Shown here in pieces: positions 27,936 to 37,060 of a DNA stretch of 64,000 nt. A program made the translations under genes and the position numbers. The stretch's first letter is position 1; every line of letters starts with the position of its first letter. Under the pieces are notes generated by a model. The model worked only from the letters and a program-made list of their open reading frames with translations, searched no databases and had not been told where the DNA came from. Source of the stretch: PFL42 sp963789825 (GTDB lineage: Bacteria > Chloroflexota > Anaerolineae > Anaerolineales > E44-bin32). The DNA is taken from assembly GCA_963789825.1 (NCBI GenBank), contig CAWBME010000006.1, positions 806,001-870,000 on the forward strand, read 5' to 3'.

Positions 27936-27964
27936 TTGTGAGCCCTTCCGGCTTGGATTAGAAT
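27936..27964 (+). promoter_or_regulatory. Promoter of tRNA-Arg
   Basis: TTGTGA at 27936-27941, a 17-base spacer and TAGAAT at 27959-27964, ten bases before the tRNA. Confidence 0.75.
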
Positions 27965-27974
27965 CAATCTGCAA

Positions 27975-28046
27975 GCCCCTGTAGCTCAGTGGATAGAGCG
28001 TTGCCCTCCGGAGGCAAATGCCGGCGTTCGAGTCGCCGCAGGGGCG
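27975..28046 (+). tRNA. tRNA-Arg (anticodon CCG)
   Basis: Complete cloverleaf: acceptor GCCCCTG/CAGGGGC with discriminator G, D-arm GCTCAGTGGATAGAGC, anticodon stem TTGCC/GGCAA closing loop CTCCGGA (anticodon CCG), and T-arm CGGCGTTCGAGTCGCCG. CCA is not encoded; the bases that follow are CTGG. It is a single-gene transcription unit. Confidence 0.93.
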
Positions 28047-28059
28047 CTGGTAGAGGACG

Positions 28060-28085
28060 ACGGCCCAGGCAAGCGCCTGGGCCGT
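28060..28085. terminator. Perfect 11-bp hairpin between tRNA-Arg and the phosphoesterase
   Basis: ACGGCCCAGGC and GCCTGGGCCGT pair around AAGC. It lies 13 bases after the tRNA and 30 bases beyond the stop of the converging gene, a position suited to a shared terminator, although no T-run follows in either direction. Confidence 0.6.
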
Positions 28086-28115
28086 AAGCATTCTGCAGGG
28101 GGGCGCTTCCTCGCG

Positions 28116-28604
28116 CTAGAGATCCACGAAGGTGACTTCGCGGGAGGGCAGTTCGACCCAGGCCAGGCTGCTCCGCCCATTCAACCCCATCAGCTCGCCG
28201 GGATTCAGCAGCAGGCAATCCCCAACCCACTCGGAGTGCGCGGTGTGATCGTGGCCATAGCACACCAATCCGTAGTCTTGCGTGGCTGCCAGGCCGCGGG
28301 CCAGCTCCGGGTAGTGGTTGACCGCCACCTTCACGCCACCCAGCTCGAGCCTGGCCAGCGCTCCATGCAGTTGAATCGAAGGGAAAGCGCTTGCCACAAC
28401 CGAGATCAGGTAGGTGTCCCCCTCATTGTTCCCCCAGACGATATGCACCGGCACAGCGGGGAGGCCTTCGCCCAAGCGTCGGATCATGAAGGGCGAGCAT
28501 AGATCACCGCAGTGGATCACGGCCTCGGCCGAGCGCAGGTGAGTTAGCGCTTCGTCCAGCTTCCATACGTTGTCGTGACTGTCAGAGAGAACGGCAACTC
28601 GCAC
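28116..28604 (-). CDS. YfcE/MJ0936-type metallophosphoesterase
   Basis: A 162-residue calcineurin-like phosphoesterase with the metal-ligand motifs in order: SDSHDN (about residue 7), HCGDL, GNNEGD, NHYPE and YGHDHTAH. Enzymes of this family hydrolyse small phosphodiesters with Mn or Ni. The GTG at 28604 is preferred because GAGGAGG lies eight bases upstream; an earlier GTG at 28613 overlaps that site. It stands alone between tRNA-Arg and the glycogen operon, and the physiological substrate is unknown. Confidence 0.9.
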   Translation of the reverse strand: MRVAVLSDSHDNVWKLDEALTHLRSAEAVIHCGDLCSPFMIRRLGEGLPAVPVHIVWGNNEGDTYLISVVASAFPSIQLHGALARLELGGVKVAVNHYPELARGLAATQDYGLVCYGHDHTAHSEWVGDCLLLNPGELMGLNGRSSLAWVELPSREVTFVDL

Positions 28605-28700
28605 GGCTTCCACCTCCTCAACCAGGAGCTCCCCTTGCTGCTCGGCCGCCGCGTGGCGGGCAGGCCGATCGACAAGACGCCGATCACACCCCAGGTTTGC

Positions 28701-30218
28701 TCACTTCGGGATGCGACCGTAGACCTGCGCCAATTCGCGCAGTCTGCCGGCCGTGTCTGGCGCGATCTGGCTGCCCTCGAAGCGCCAGGTCCAGTTCCCG
28801 TCGGGTCTGCCCGGGAAGTTCATGCGCGCCTCGGGGCCCAGCCCGAGGACGTCCTGCAGCGGAGCGATTGCCCAGCGGGCGACCGAGGCCCAGGCGGCAC
28901 GCACCATATCGAAAGCGATCTCGCTCGCGTCCCGGGCCAGATAGCGGCGACAGTAATCCCGCTCAGGCTCCGGCGCAGTCTGGTACCAGCCGAGGACCGT
29001 GTCGTTGTCGTGGGTTCCGGTGTACACCACGCAGCGGACCGGATAGTTGTGCGGCAGAAAGGGGTCCGCGGGTCCGCTCCCGAAGCCAAACTGCAAGATC
29101 TTCATCCCGGGCAGACCGAACTCGTCGCGCAACGTGATCACGCCCGGAGTGATGAACCCCAGGTCCTCAGCGATCACTGGCAGACCTCCGAGCGCTCTGC
29201 GGACAGCCTGCAGGAAGGCCTTTCCCGGCCCGGGAACCCAACGACCGGTCTCCGCCGTCGGTGCATCGGCCGGGATCTCCCAGTAGGCTTCGAAGCCACG
29301 GAAGTGGTCAAGGCGCACGATGTCCACCAGGTTCAGGGCGGCTCGGAAGCGCTCGATCCACCACGCGTAGTGCTGTTCGGCATGGGCGTCCCAGGCATAG
29401 AGCGGATTTCCCCAGAGCTGTCCAGTTGGGGCGAAGTAATCCGGCGGGACGCCGGCAACCAGTGCGGGCTCGCCGCCGGGACGCAGCGCGAACAGATGTT
29501 GGCTGGCCCAGACGTCGGCGCTGTCGTGCGCCACGAAGATCGGGATGTCACCGACGATGGCGATCCCCAGCTCATGCGCCCTCGCCCGCAGGCGCGCCCA
29601 CTGACGGTGGAATAGGAACTGCAGCGCATGCTGCCGGGCGATCTCGGGCTGAAGCTCGCTGTCCACCCGGGCAAGCGCCGTCGCGCTCGCGCTCTTTCAA
29701 CGCGTCAGGCCAGCCAGTCCACGCGCCCCCACCCTGGCTCGCCTTGATGGCCATGAACCGCGCGAAGTCGTCGAGCCAGGATCGGTTCTGTTGGCGGAAC
29801 TGCTCCAACTGCCCGGCGAGCGTTGGCACCGCGGCTGCAAGCAGACGATCGGCCGCCAGCCCGAGCAGCCGCTGCTTGTAGGGGATCAGCCGGCCGAAGT
29901 CGACCACGCTCGGCGGCCAATCCAAGAGCTCGAGTTCCTCGGGTCGAGCAGGCCGTCTTCGATCAAGAGCTCCGGGCTGATCAGGAGGGCATTCCCGGCG
30001 AATGAAGAGAAACTCTGGTACGGGGAGTCGCCATAGCCGGTCGGCCCGAGCGGGAGGACCTGCCACAGCGTCGAGCCGGTGGAGGCCAGCCAGTCCAGCC
30101 AGGAGAATGCAGCGGGGCCGAAATCGCCGATCCCATAGGTGCTCGGCAACGAGGTCGGATGCAGCAGCAGTCCACAACGCCGCTGCTCGAGGAGGGCGGC
30201 GTTGGATGTGTTGGTCAT
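28701..30218 (-). CDS. malQ: 4-alpha-glucanotransferase (GH77; two frameshifts)
   Basis: Amylomaltase/disproportionating enzyme of about 505 residues that transfers maltodextrin segments between glucans. The N-terminus has the signature LHPTSLPSTYGIGDFG and WQVLPLGPTGYGDSPYQSFS. The catalytic region shows VRLDHFRGFEAYWEIP (nucleophile Asp), VIAEDLGFI (acid/base Glu) and TGTHDNDT. Two frame breaks occur: near 29941-29943 one C seems missing (restoring LLDPEELELLDWPPS), and near 29678-29679 one G is extra (restoring ERDALARVDSELQ). Its ATG overlaps the glgA stop by 4 bases, so it is the third gene of the glycogen operon. Confidence 0.9.
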
Positions 30219-31636
30219 GGAACGCCTGCTATCCTACGGTAGAAGTCCCAATAGGCGCTGGCTGACCGATCCCAGGCGAAGTCCTGGGCCATCGCCCGCT
30301 GCCGAAGGCCCCGCCAGGCCACCGGATTGCCGTAAGCAGCGATTGCCTGACGCACGGCATCCTGAAGGGCACCCCGCTCTGCCGCCTCGAACAGGAAGCC
30401 CGTCCCCTGGTTGCCGGCAACTGGCGCCACACTATCTCGCAGCCCGCCGGTCGCCCGCACCACAGGGATACTGCCGTAGCGCATGGCGATCAGCTGGGTC
30501 AGGCCGCAGGGTTCAAAGCGCGAAGGGACAAGCGTGATGTCGGAAGCGGCGTAGATCCGCCGCGCAAGTGCGGCGTCAAACCGGTGGACGGCTCGCACTC
30601 GGTCAGGGTGCGCGGCGGCCAGCGCCAGCGAGCCGACTTCCAGCGTCTCCTCCCCGGTCCCCAGGAGGACGAACTGCCAGGGGAGATCCAGCAGCGCGGG
30701 TAGCGCCTCAAGCGCCAGGTCGACGCCCTTCTGGAAGTCCATCCGGGTCACCATCGCCATCAGGGGGACGTCTGCCTTCTGCGGCAGTCCGAGCTCACGC
30801 TGAAGCTCGCGCTTGTTGTGTGTGCGGCCGGCGAGCGAGGCGGCCGAGAAGCGGCGCGGCAGGGCGGCGTCGGTCGCCGGGTTCCAGACCTGCGGGTCGA
30901 TCCCGTTGAGGATCCCCTGCAGGCGGTCGCCGAGCGCCGCCAGCACACCATCCAGTCCGCAGCCAAGCTCGGGCGTGCGGATCTCGGCGGCATAGGATGG
31001 GCTGACCGTCGTCACGCCATCGGCTGCCACCACGCCGAGGGGAAGCGGCATACGCTGGGCCCAGGCAGGCAGGCCGTCCACCTGCGGCTTGGGCAGCGAG
31101 TAAGCCTCCAGCGCCGCCTCACTGCCGGCGCCCATATAGGCGAGGTTGTGGATCGTCAGGACCGAATGGCTGCCAGCCCAGGCAGGCGATGCCGAGCGCA
31201 GGTGGCGGGACCAGACGACGGCTGGCGCGGTGTGCCAATCGTTGGCGTGGAGGATGTCCGGGATCCATCCCAGCGCCTCACAGGCCGACAGGACGGCGCG
31301 ACAGAACAAGGTGTACTTCTCCCCATCCTGGGCGGGGTGCGAGTAGACCGATGGGGCAGCTCGTATCTCCTCCGAGTTGACCAGCCACAACGGCAGGTCT
31401 CCCAGGCGGGCCAGGTGTACCGCGGCGGGGACCATCGCGCCGCCTCTAGGGATGGACAGCCGCAGCGTGCGTTCGACCGCCAGGCCGCGAGTATCGGTGG
31501 ACGCATGCAGCGGCAGAGCAGATCGAACATCGAGTCCAAGCCGCCGCAGCGCGTGGGGCAGCTCTCCGGCGACATCGCCTAGCCCGCCCACTTTGCTGAG
31601 GGGGGAGGCCTCTGCCGCCAAGAAGAGAACGTTCAC
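30215..31636 (-). CDS. glgA: Glycogen synthase (GT5)
   Basis: Elongates alpha-1,4-glucan from ADP-glucose (or UDP-glucose). The 473 residues open with MNVLFLAAEASPLSKVGGLGD, noted here by its core KVGGLGD, the donor-binding loop of GT5 enzymes. The C-terminal GT-B half has VTRMDFQKGVDLALEALP and the donor-site motif PSRFEPCGLTQLIAMRYGS. The start is GTG at 31636, overlapping the GH57 stop (GTGA). The product of this enzyme is branched by the upstream GH57 protein and can be reshaped by MalQ downstream. No glgC is present in the window. Confidence 0.95.
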   Translation of the reverse strand: MNVLFLAAEASPLSKVGGLGDVAGELPHALRRLGLDVRSALPLHASTDTRGLAVERTLRLSIPRGGAMVPAAVHLARLGDLPLWLVNSEEIRAAPSVYSHPAQDGEKYTLFCRAVLSACEALGWIPDILHANDWHTAPAVVWSRHLRSASPAWAGSHSVLTIHNLAYMGAGSEAALEAYSLPKPQVDGLPAWAQRMPLPLGVVAADGVTTVSPSYAAEIRTPELGCGLDGVLAALGDRLQGILNGIDPQVWNPATDAALPRRFSAASLAGRTHNKRELQRELGLPQKADVPLMAMVTRMDFQKGVDLALEALPALLDLPWQFVLLGTGEETLEVGSLALAAAHPDRVRAVHRFDAALARRIYAASDITLVPSRFEPCGLTQLIAMRYGSIPVVRATGGLRDSVAPVAGNQGTGFLFEAAERGALQDAVRQAIAAYGNPVAWRGLRQRAMAQDFAWDRSASAYWDFYRRIAGVP

Positions 31637-33288
31637 CGGGCGAACCAGCGGAAGTCGATCTCTGGGAACACCTTGTCCTTCTCCCAGAGTTCGGCGGCGA
31701 GATCCAGGTCCGGTGCGCCCCGGTCGAGCGAATCAAGCAGCGCATTGAAGCGGTCGACATGCTGCAGGAAGCGTTGAATGGCGTATTCCCTGGCCTGGCC
31801 GGTCGTCACCAGGAAGGGCCAGTCTGAAGACTGCAGCAGAAGCAGTTCGCGGCTGACCTGATTGAGCAGCGTGCGCTCGCCTCCGCTGGCCGCCTTGTAC
31901 TTCTGAGCGGCCTTGAGCATCCGCGCCTCGCATTCGTGGATCACCGGCCACATCCAATGGGTTTCGGCGTTGTCCCAGACAAAATGGGTTCCGCCGGCGC
32001 CCCAGGATCCCTCGGGAAGGTTGATGGCGATCGTCGGCGGATGCTGGTCCAGGAACGCTGAGGCGGTGGTCAGCTGGACTGTTTCCGAGGCCGCCAGCTC
32101 GCGCAGCACACACTTGATCCATTCGACGCCTTCGAACCACCAGTGACCGAACAGCTCGGTGTCGTAGTTGGCGGCGATGATCCCGTGCATCTGAGTCTCG
32201 GCGTGATAGCCCTGCAGTAGATCCGAGACCAGGTAGGCATAGTGCCGGCTGTGTTCACCCACCTTCCAAGCCGCCCAGTCTGGGTGGTAGGCATCCTTCT
32301 CCCCCAGATCGACCCGCGCCCCCGAGACTCTCCAGTACTGCATGCCGGAAACCCCGTCTTTCTTGTGGAACTCGCGGTAGTCGAAATCGCCGGGGTAGCC
32401 CCATTCGGCGCTCCAGACCTGCAGACCCGTGCGGTTGTTGCGGCCAAGGACTGCGACTCCGGGCGAGGTGACGTAATACGGCTGGAACGTCGTCGCCGGC
32501 TGCTGTGGATGCACATCGGAAAACGGGACAAGGTAGCGGCGGGTGATCGCCCCGTACGGTCCGATCGCCTCACCGGCGGCGACACCGACCGGACGTCCAC
32601 CTTCGATCATGTGCGTCTCGGCGAAGAACAGCCCGAGTTTGTGCGCTGACAGGAAGTCCTCGATGCCCGGCCGCTTGCGACCGTCATCGGTGGTATAGGC
32701 CGGCCGATAGGCACACTCGGGAAGCCAGATCGAACGCGGCACTCGGCCGAAGTGCCGCTTGTAGGCTTCCACCGCCGCGCGCAACTGCAGGTTGATCAAC
32801 TCATCCCGATCGAGAAGCGGCAAGTACCCGTGGGTCGCGGCGCAGGTGGCGATCTCGAGCAGCCCCTCGTCCTGCAACCTGCGGAAGGCGCCAATCAGGT
32901 CGCCGCGGTAGCGCTCGACGAAGCTCTTCCTCACCCCGCCGTAGAAATCGCGATAGAAGCCAGCGAGGTAGGCCATATGGGAATCCTGGGCTCGCTCAAA
33001 GCGGGGCACGTCAGCCGAGGCGGCGGCTATCTTCTGTTCGAGGTACTCCAGGAAGTTGCGGCGGACATCTTCATCCGCCAGCTGCTCGAGCAGGATCGGT
33101 GTGAGGGTGAGCGTCAGTCGGGCAGCCACCCCCTCGGCCTGCAGATCGTTCAGGGCGTTCAGCAGGGGGATATAGGTCTCTGCAGCGGCCTCATGCAGCC
33201 ACTCTTCACCATGGGGCCAGCGGCCAGCCTGGCGGGCATACGGAAGATGCGAGTGCAGGACGAAGGTGAAGGAACCTGTGGCGGTCAT
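31633..33288 (-). CDS. GH57 1,4-alpha-glucan branching enzyme
   Basis: About 551 residues. A GH57 catalytic barrel starts with FTFVLHSHLPYARQAGRWPHG (core HSHLPY). The likely nucleophile is the Glu in WLPECAYRPAYT and the acid/base Asp is in NYDTELFGHWWFEG. WSAEWGYPGD and HWMWPVIHECEARM are also typical for branching enzymes with a DUF1957 C-terminal domain. The ATG at 33288 begins MTATGSFTF; longer in-frame starts lack a ribosome site and family similarity. It is first in the glycogen operon, replacing the GH13 GlgB used by many bacteria. A TAGAAT lies at plus 33317-33322 as a possible -10. Confidence 0.93.
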   Translation of the reverse strand: MTATGSFTFVLHSHLPYARQAGRWPHGEEWLHEAAAETYIPLLNALNDLQAEGVAARLTLTLTPILLEQLADEDVRRNFLEYLEQKIAAASADVPRFERAQDSHMAYLAGFYRDFYGGVRKSFVERYRGDLIGAFRRLQDEGLLEIATCAATHGYLPLLDRDELINLQLRAAVEAYKRHFGRVPRSIWLPECAYRPAYTTDDGRKRPGIEDFLSAHKLGLFFAETHMIEGGRPVGVAAGEAIGPYGAITRRYLVPFSDVHPQQPATTFQPYYVTSPGVAVLGRNNRTGLQVWSAEWGYPGDFDYREFHKKDGVSGMQYWRVSGARVDLGEKDAYHPDWAAWKVGEHSRHYAYLVSDLLQGYHAETQMHGIIAANYDTELFGHWWFEGVEWIKCVLRELAASETVQLTTASAFLDQHPPTIAINLPEGSWGAGGTHFVWDNAETHWMWPVIHECEARMLKAAQKYKAASGGERTLLNQVSRELLLLQSSDWPFLVTTGQAREYAIQRFLQHVDRFNALLDSLDRGAPDLDLAAELWEKDKVFPEIDFRWFAR

Positions 33289-33450
33289 TGGACGCCCCAG
33301 CGCAGCGGTTGGGGCAATTCTAACAGAGCCAGCCCCGCGCAGCGGGATCCACAGAGCCCATCCCGCCTCAACACCCGCCACAGCCTAACCTGTCTCACCG
33401 TTCGGGCACCACGCGCGGCGTGCAGGCGGGCCTCGAGCAATCCTGGAACG

Positions 33451-33663
33451 ATGTGCTTTCCGAATCGCCTGACCTGGAATACCAGCCGGCTTGCCGCGCC
33501 GGATGCGGTGGATCGTCAGGCATTCCTGGTGCATCTGTGGCGCTTAGCAGGTGAGCCGGGCTGGTCGGGGGCCAACGCCGCCGGGCGGCCTTCGCTCTGG
33601 CAGAGTGGCAGCGGCGCGGCAGCGAGCTTGAGGCCACGGAACCGCGTCCTTCCGGTTGACTGA
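33451..33663 (+). CDS. Possible small protein, 70 residues (doubtful)
   Basis: A plus-strand frame reads MCFPNRLTWNTSRLAAPDAV and continues QAFLVHLWRLAGEPGWSG. The LVxLWRxAG pattern resembles short proteins I recall from Anaerolineae genomes, but there is no clear ribosome site, promoter or partner. It lies in an otherwise empty 490-base gap between the glycogen and ETF operons. It could equally be a chance frame. Confidence 0.25.
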   Translation: MCFPNRLTWNTSRLAAPDAVDRQAFLVHLWRLAGEPGWSGANAAGRPSLWQSGSGAAASLRPRNRVLPVD

Positions 33664-33722
33664 TCCCCCGGCTCACTCCAAGGTGGTGAAACCGCGAGGG
33701 TCGTGCTCGCGCCGACTTCGAA

Positions 33723-33750
33723 CGTGCCCGGCCGCAAGCGGCCGGGCACG
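33723..33750 (-). terminator. Strong hairpin after etfA
   Basis: CGTGCCCGGCCGC and GCGGCCGGGCACG form a perfect 13-bp stem around two A residues (practically a GCAAGC loop). It lies 29 bases past the etfA stop. No T-run follows, so it may be a hairpin terminator without a tail. Confidence 0.65.
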
Positions 33751-33778
33751 CCGGGTTTCGCCGTGTTCGAGCGGAGCG

Positions 33779-34822
33779 CTACTTGCCGAGCCGGGAGCCG
33801 AGCTCCTTGGCCAGCGCCGGCAGCACCTCGTACAAGTCGCCGACGACCCCGAAGCGGGCCACCTTGAAGATCGGCGCCTCGGCATCCTTGTTGATGGCGA
33901 CGATCGTCTTCGAGGTGCGCATGCCCGCCAGGTGCTGAATCGCCCCGGAGACGCCGCAGGCGATGTACAGATCCGGCGAAACGACCTTCCCGGTCTGCCC
34001 GACCTGGTAAGCGTAGGGGACATAGCCGGCATCGACTGCGGCGCGGCTGGCCCCCACGGCCCCACCCAGCACACTCGCCAGCTGGCGCACCAACTCAAAG
34101 CCCTTCTGCGCGCGCCAGATCTCCTTCTCGCGCTCGTCCGTGATCTCCGCCGGCGGCGTGAGCGCCGGGTTGTTCGACAACCCACGCCCACCGCTGACGA
34201 TCACCGCTGCGTCGGTCAGGCTGACACCGCCGTCACTGGCTTTGTAGCCGAGGACCTCAGACTTCACGACACCAACCGCCGCATCGAGCTTGTTGATCGG
34301 GCCCGACCGAGCGGCATCCGGTTCGGGACGCGGGAACACCCGCCCGCGGATCAGCAGGATCTGGGGAAGCGCCTGCGGCATCACCACCTTGGTCATCAGT
34401 CTGCCGGCGTACACCGGACGTGTGGCCAGCAGTTTGCCGTCCTTGACTTCGAAGGCGACTACATCCGGCGCCACGCCGGTGGCGAGATCGACCGCCACCA
34501 TCGCCGCCAGCTCGCGGGCCCGCGAGGTGGCGGGGAGCATGAACACCTCCGCGCCGGCGTCCTTGAGGGCCTTGGAGACCACCGTGGCATAGGCTTCCGG
34601 GCGGAACTCCTTGAGCTCGGCGGTGTCCGCCACCCAGGCCTCATCCGCGCCGTGCTGGATGGCCTGCGTCGCAACCGACTGGGCCTCCGGGCCCAACACC
34701 AGCGCCGCCAATGGGCTGCCCACAGCGGCGGCGGCGGTCTTGGCGGCACCGACGGTTTCCAGCGAAGCCGGCAGGATCTGGCCGTTGAAGTGATCGAGGT
34801 AGACGAAGACTTTGGCGGCCAT
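33779..34822 (-). CDS. etfA: Electron transfer flavoprotein subunit alpha
   Basis: Alpha subunit of the FAD-containing ETF that collects electrons from acyl-CoA dehydrogenases. The 347 residues have the N-terminal ETF domain (FVYLDHFNGQILPASLE) and the C-terminal FAD-binding domain (VSGGRGLSNN, YQVGQTGKVVSPDLYIACGV, SGAIQHLAGM, TIVAINKDAEAPIF). The ATG at 34822 overlaps the etfB stop by one base (TGATG), so translation is coupled. A strong hairpin follows the stop. It is the last gene of the dehydrogenase-etfB-etfA operon. Confidence 0.96.
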   Translation of the reverse strand: MAAKVFVYLDHFNGQILPASLETVGAAKTAAAAVGSPLAALVLGPEAQSVATQAIQHGADEAWVADTAELKEFRPEAYATVVSKALKDAGAEVFMLPATSRARELAAMVAVDLATGVAPDVVAFEVKDGKLLATRPVYAGRLMTKVVMPQALPQILLIRGRVFPRPEPDAARSGPINKLDAAVGVVKSEVLGYKASDGGVSLTDAAVIVSGGRGLSNNPALTPPAEITDEREKEIWRAQKGFELVRQLASVLGGAVGASRAAVDAGYVPYAYQVGQTGKVVSPDLYIACGVSGAIQHLAGMRTSKTIVAINKDAEAPIFKVARFGVVGDLYEVLPALAKELGSRLGK

Positions 34823-35604
34823 CAGATCACCTTCTCCTCGATCAGTCGCGCGGCGAGAGCGGCAGCCTTGGCCGCCGCCGAGTCTCCGGGGATGATCTCG
34901 CACTGGGTCTCGGTCTTGGGCGGAGCGAACACCTCGGGCCAGGTCAACACCGACTGCGGCGCGGACGAGATCCCGATTTCCGCCAACGACCAGACTGGGA
35001 TCGGCGCCTTCGAGGCCTTGCGAATGCCCATGAACGACGGGTAGCGCGGCTCGCAGATCTCCTTGGTCACGCTGACCACCGCCGGCAGTGGCGCCTTCAC
35101 TTCCTGGCGTCCCTCGTCCAGCAGGCGTGCCACGCTGATGCTCTTGGCGGCGGGGTCGAGCGCCGTCACCGCCGCCACCAGGCTCAGGGATGGCCACCCT
35201 AAACGGCGCGCAACTTGCGCCCCAGTCAGGCCGGTGTCGCTGTCAACTGCTTGCCGCCCAAAGAACACCAGGTCGACCTCCCCCAGCTTGGCGATCGCCG
35301 CCGCCAGCACTGTGGAGACCACCAGCGAATCCGGTGCGCTGATCGCTGGGTCACTGACCAGGACCGCCTCGTCGCAACCCATTGCCAGCGCATGCTTGAG
35401 CGCTTCCTTGGCGACCTCGGGGCCCATGCTGAGGGCGGTCACCTTGCCCCCGTGCGCCTCCTTGGTTCGCAGCGCCTGCTCGACGGCGAACTCATCCCAG
35501 GGGTTGATCACGAGCGGGGCGTCCCCCCAGGAGACCTTCCCGTCCTGCACCGTGACTGTGGCCGCAGTATCGGGAGTCTGTTTCACGCAAACGACGATGT
35601 TCAA
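34822..35604 (-). CDS. etfB: Electron transfer flavoprotein subunit beta
   Basis: Beta subunit of ETF, 260 residues, beginning MNIVVCVKQTPDTAA. Typical motifs are NPWDEFAVEQALR, GCDEAVLVSD, VDLVFFGRQAVDSDTG and the ETF-beta signature region VKAPLPAVVSVTKEICEPRYPS (core PAVVSVTKEICEPRYPS). The start is TTG at 35604: GGGAGG lies four to five bases upstream and the family alignment begins exactly here, whereas a longer frame to 35679 is unconvincing. Use of TTG may lower translation. It lies 93 bases after the acyl-CoA dehydrogenase stop. Confidence 0.94.
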   Translation of the reverse strand: MNIVVCVKQTPDTAATVTVQDGKVSWGDAPLVINPWDEFAVEQALRTKEAHGGKVTALSMGPEVAKEALKHALAMGCDEAVLVSDPAISAPDSLVVSTVLAAAIAKLGEVDLVFFGRQAVDSDTGLTGAQVARRLGWPSLSLVAAVTALDPAAKSISVARLLDEGRQEVKAPLPAVVSVTKEICEPRYPSFMGIRKASKAPIPVWSLAEIGISSAPQSVLTWPEVFAPPKTETQCEIIPGDSAAAKAAALAARLIEEKVI

Positions 35605-35697
35605 ATCACCCTCCCTTCTGCTCTGCCCCGCAGTGGCGAGGCGACGCGGTTGGTAGATTCCGTTCCGGATGCAGCGCATCCGGCCGGTGAGTCAGTC

Positions 35698-36918
35698 TCA
35701 GTCCGAGCGCGGTTCGGACCATGCGAGCGGGTCGTAGGCCGGGAGCTCATGGCGCAGCGGCGCGTCGGCCCGGGCGCCGAGAGCATATCCGGCCTGGATC
35801 AGCGTGTGGATCTCGCTGGTCCCCTCGTAGATCATCGCCCCCCGAGCGTTCCGGAGGAAGCGCTCGACATCGTACTCATCGCTGTAGCCGTAGGCGCCGT
35901 GCACCTGGACGGCCTGTGAAGCGCAGGCGAAGGCGGCCTCGGTGGCATACCATTTGGCCATCGAGGTCTCGCGCGTGTTGCGCAGCCCTTGGTTCTTCAT
36001 CCACCCCGCCTGCAGGTAGAGCAGACGGGCGATCTCATAGGCCTGGGCCATGCCGGCGATCTTCTGCTCAACCAGTTGCACTTCTGCCAGCGGTTTGCCG
36101 AACGCACGGCGCTCCTGGGCATAGCGCACGCTGGCATCGCGGCAGGCACGGATCAAGCCGGCCGAACCAGCGGCCACGGTGTACCGGCCGCCGTCCAGGC
36201 AGGCCATGGCGATGCGAAACCCCTCGCCCTCCTCCCCCAGCCGGTTCTCCGTGGGCACAAAGACCTGGTCACATGCCAGCCAGCCGGTGGACCCGGCGCG
36301 GATGCCCAGCTTGCCGTGCAGATCGCCGCGCTGGACTCCCGGCCGATCGGTTTCCAGGATGAATGCCGTCAGCGCCTGGTGGGGATCGGCTGTGTCGGAC
36401 GACGTGCGGGCAAACCACAACACGTGATCTGCCAGCCCGGCCAGTGAGATCCAAGTCTTCTCACCCTGAAGCTGGTAGCCGCCGGCCACCGGCCTGGCCG
36501 TTGAGGCGAGCGCCGCTACATCCGAGCCGGCGCCTGGCTCCGTCAGGGCGAAGCCCGCCAACTTCTCACCAGTCGCCTGGGGGACCAGGTAGCGGAGCTT
36601 CTGATCCTCACTTCCCCACTGCAGCAGCCCCAGCGAGTTGAGACCCAGGTGGACAGAGAGCACGACGCGCAGGCTGGAGTCGACGTACTCCAACTCCTCG
36701 CACACCAGGCCAAGGCTGATGTAGTCCAGGCCCTGCCCGCCGTAGCGAACCGGAAGGCAGATCCCAAGCAAGCCCAGGGCGCCCATGCGTTGGATCAGCC
36801 CGGAATCGGCGCGCTGGTCCCGGTCCAGCTCCTTGATCAGCGGGGCGGCTTCCTTCTGAGCGAAGTCACGCACCGTCCGCTGCACCATCAGCTGCTCAGA
36901 CGTCAGCGAGAAATCCAT
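35698..36918 (-). CDS. Acyl-CoA dehydrogenase
   Basis: FAD enzyme of 406 residues, starting MDFSLTSEQLMVQRTVRDFA, with the substrate/FAD motif GFALTEPGAGSDVAAL and the FAD-binding AQERRAFGKPLAEVQ. The catalytic base is the glutamate in MIYEGTSEIHTL. Overall it looks like short-chain (butyryl-CoA-type) or glutaryl-CoA-type dehydrogenases. It is the promoter-proximal gene of an operon with etfB and etfA, so its electrons go to the ETF encoded next to it. Substrate specificity cannot be fixed from sequence alone. Confidence 0.93.
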   Translation of the reverse strand: MDFSLTSEQLMVQRTVRDFAQKEAAPLIKELDRDQRADSGLIQRMGALGLLGICLPVRYGGQGLDYISLGLVCEELEYVDSSLRVVLSVHLGLNSLGLLQWGSEDQKLRYLVPQATGEKLAGFALTEPGAGSDVAALASTARPVAGGYQLQGEKTWISLAGLADHVLWFARTSSDTADPHQALTAFILETDRPGVQRGDLHGKLGIRAGSTGWLACDQVFVPTENRLGEEGEGFRIAMACLDGGRYTVAAGSAGLIRACRDASVRYAQERRAFGKPLAEVQLVEQKIAGMAQAYEIARLLYLQAGWMKNQGLRNTRETSMAKWYATEAAFACASQAVQVHGAYGYSDEYDVERFLRNARGAMIYEGTSEIHTLIQAGYALGARADAPLRHELPAYDPLAWSEPRSD

Positions 36919-36941
36919 CCAGCCTCTCAGGGGTTGCGCCG

Positions 36942-36970
36942 ATTATAGCGTCTGGGATTCCGACACTCAA
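36942..36970 (-). promoter_or_regulatory. Promoter of the acyl-CoA dehydrogenase/ETF operon
   Basis: Minus-strand TTGAGT (plus 36965-36970), a 17-base spacer and a consensus TATAAT (plus 36942-36947), giving a leader of about 17 bases with GAGAGG ahead of the ATG. Confidence 0.88.
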
Positions 36971-37060
36971 CCGTTGAAGGTCACTCCCTCAGGGTGAGCC
37001 GCGGCACTCAGCCCGGGCACGTCGGGGGCCAGGCTCTGGCTATAATCCTGGGTTGGAAGG

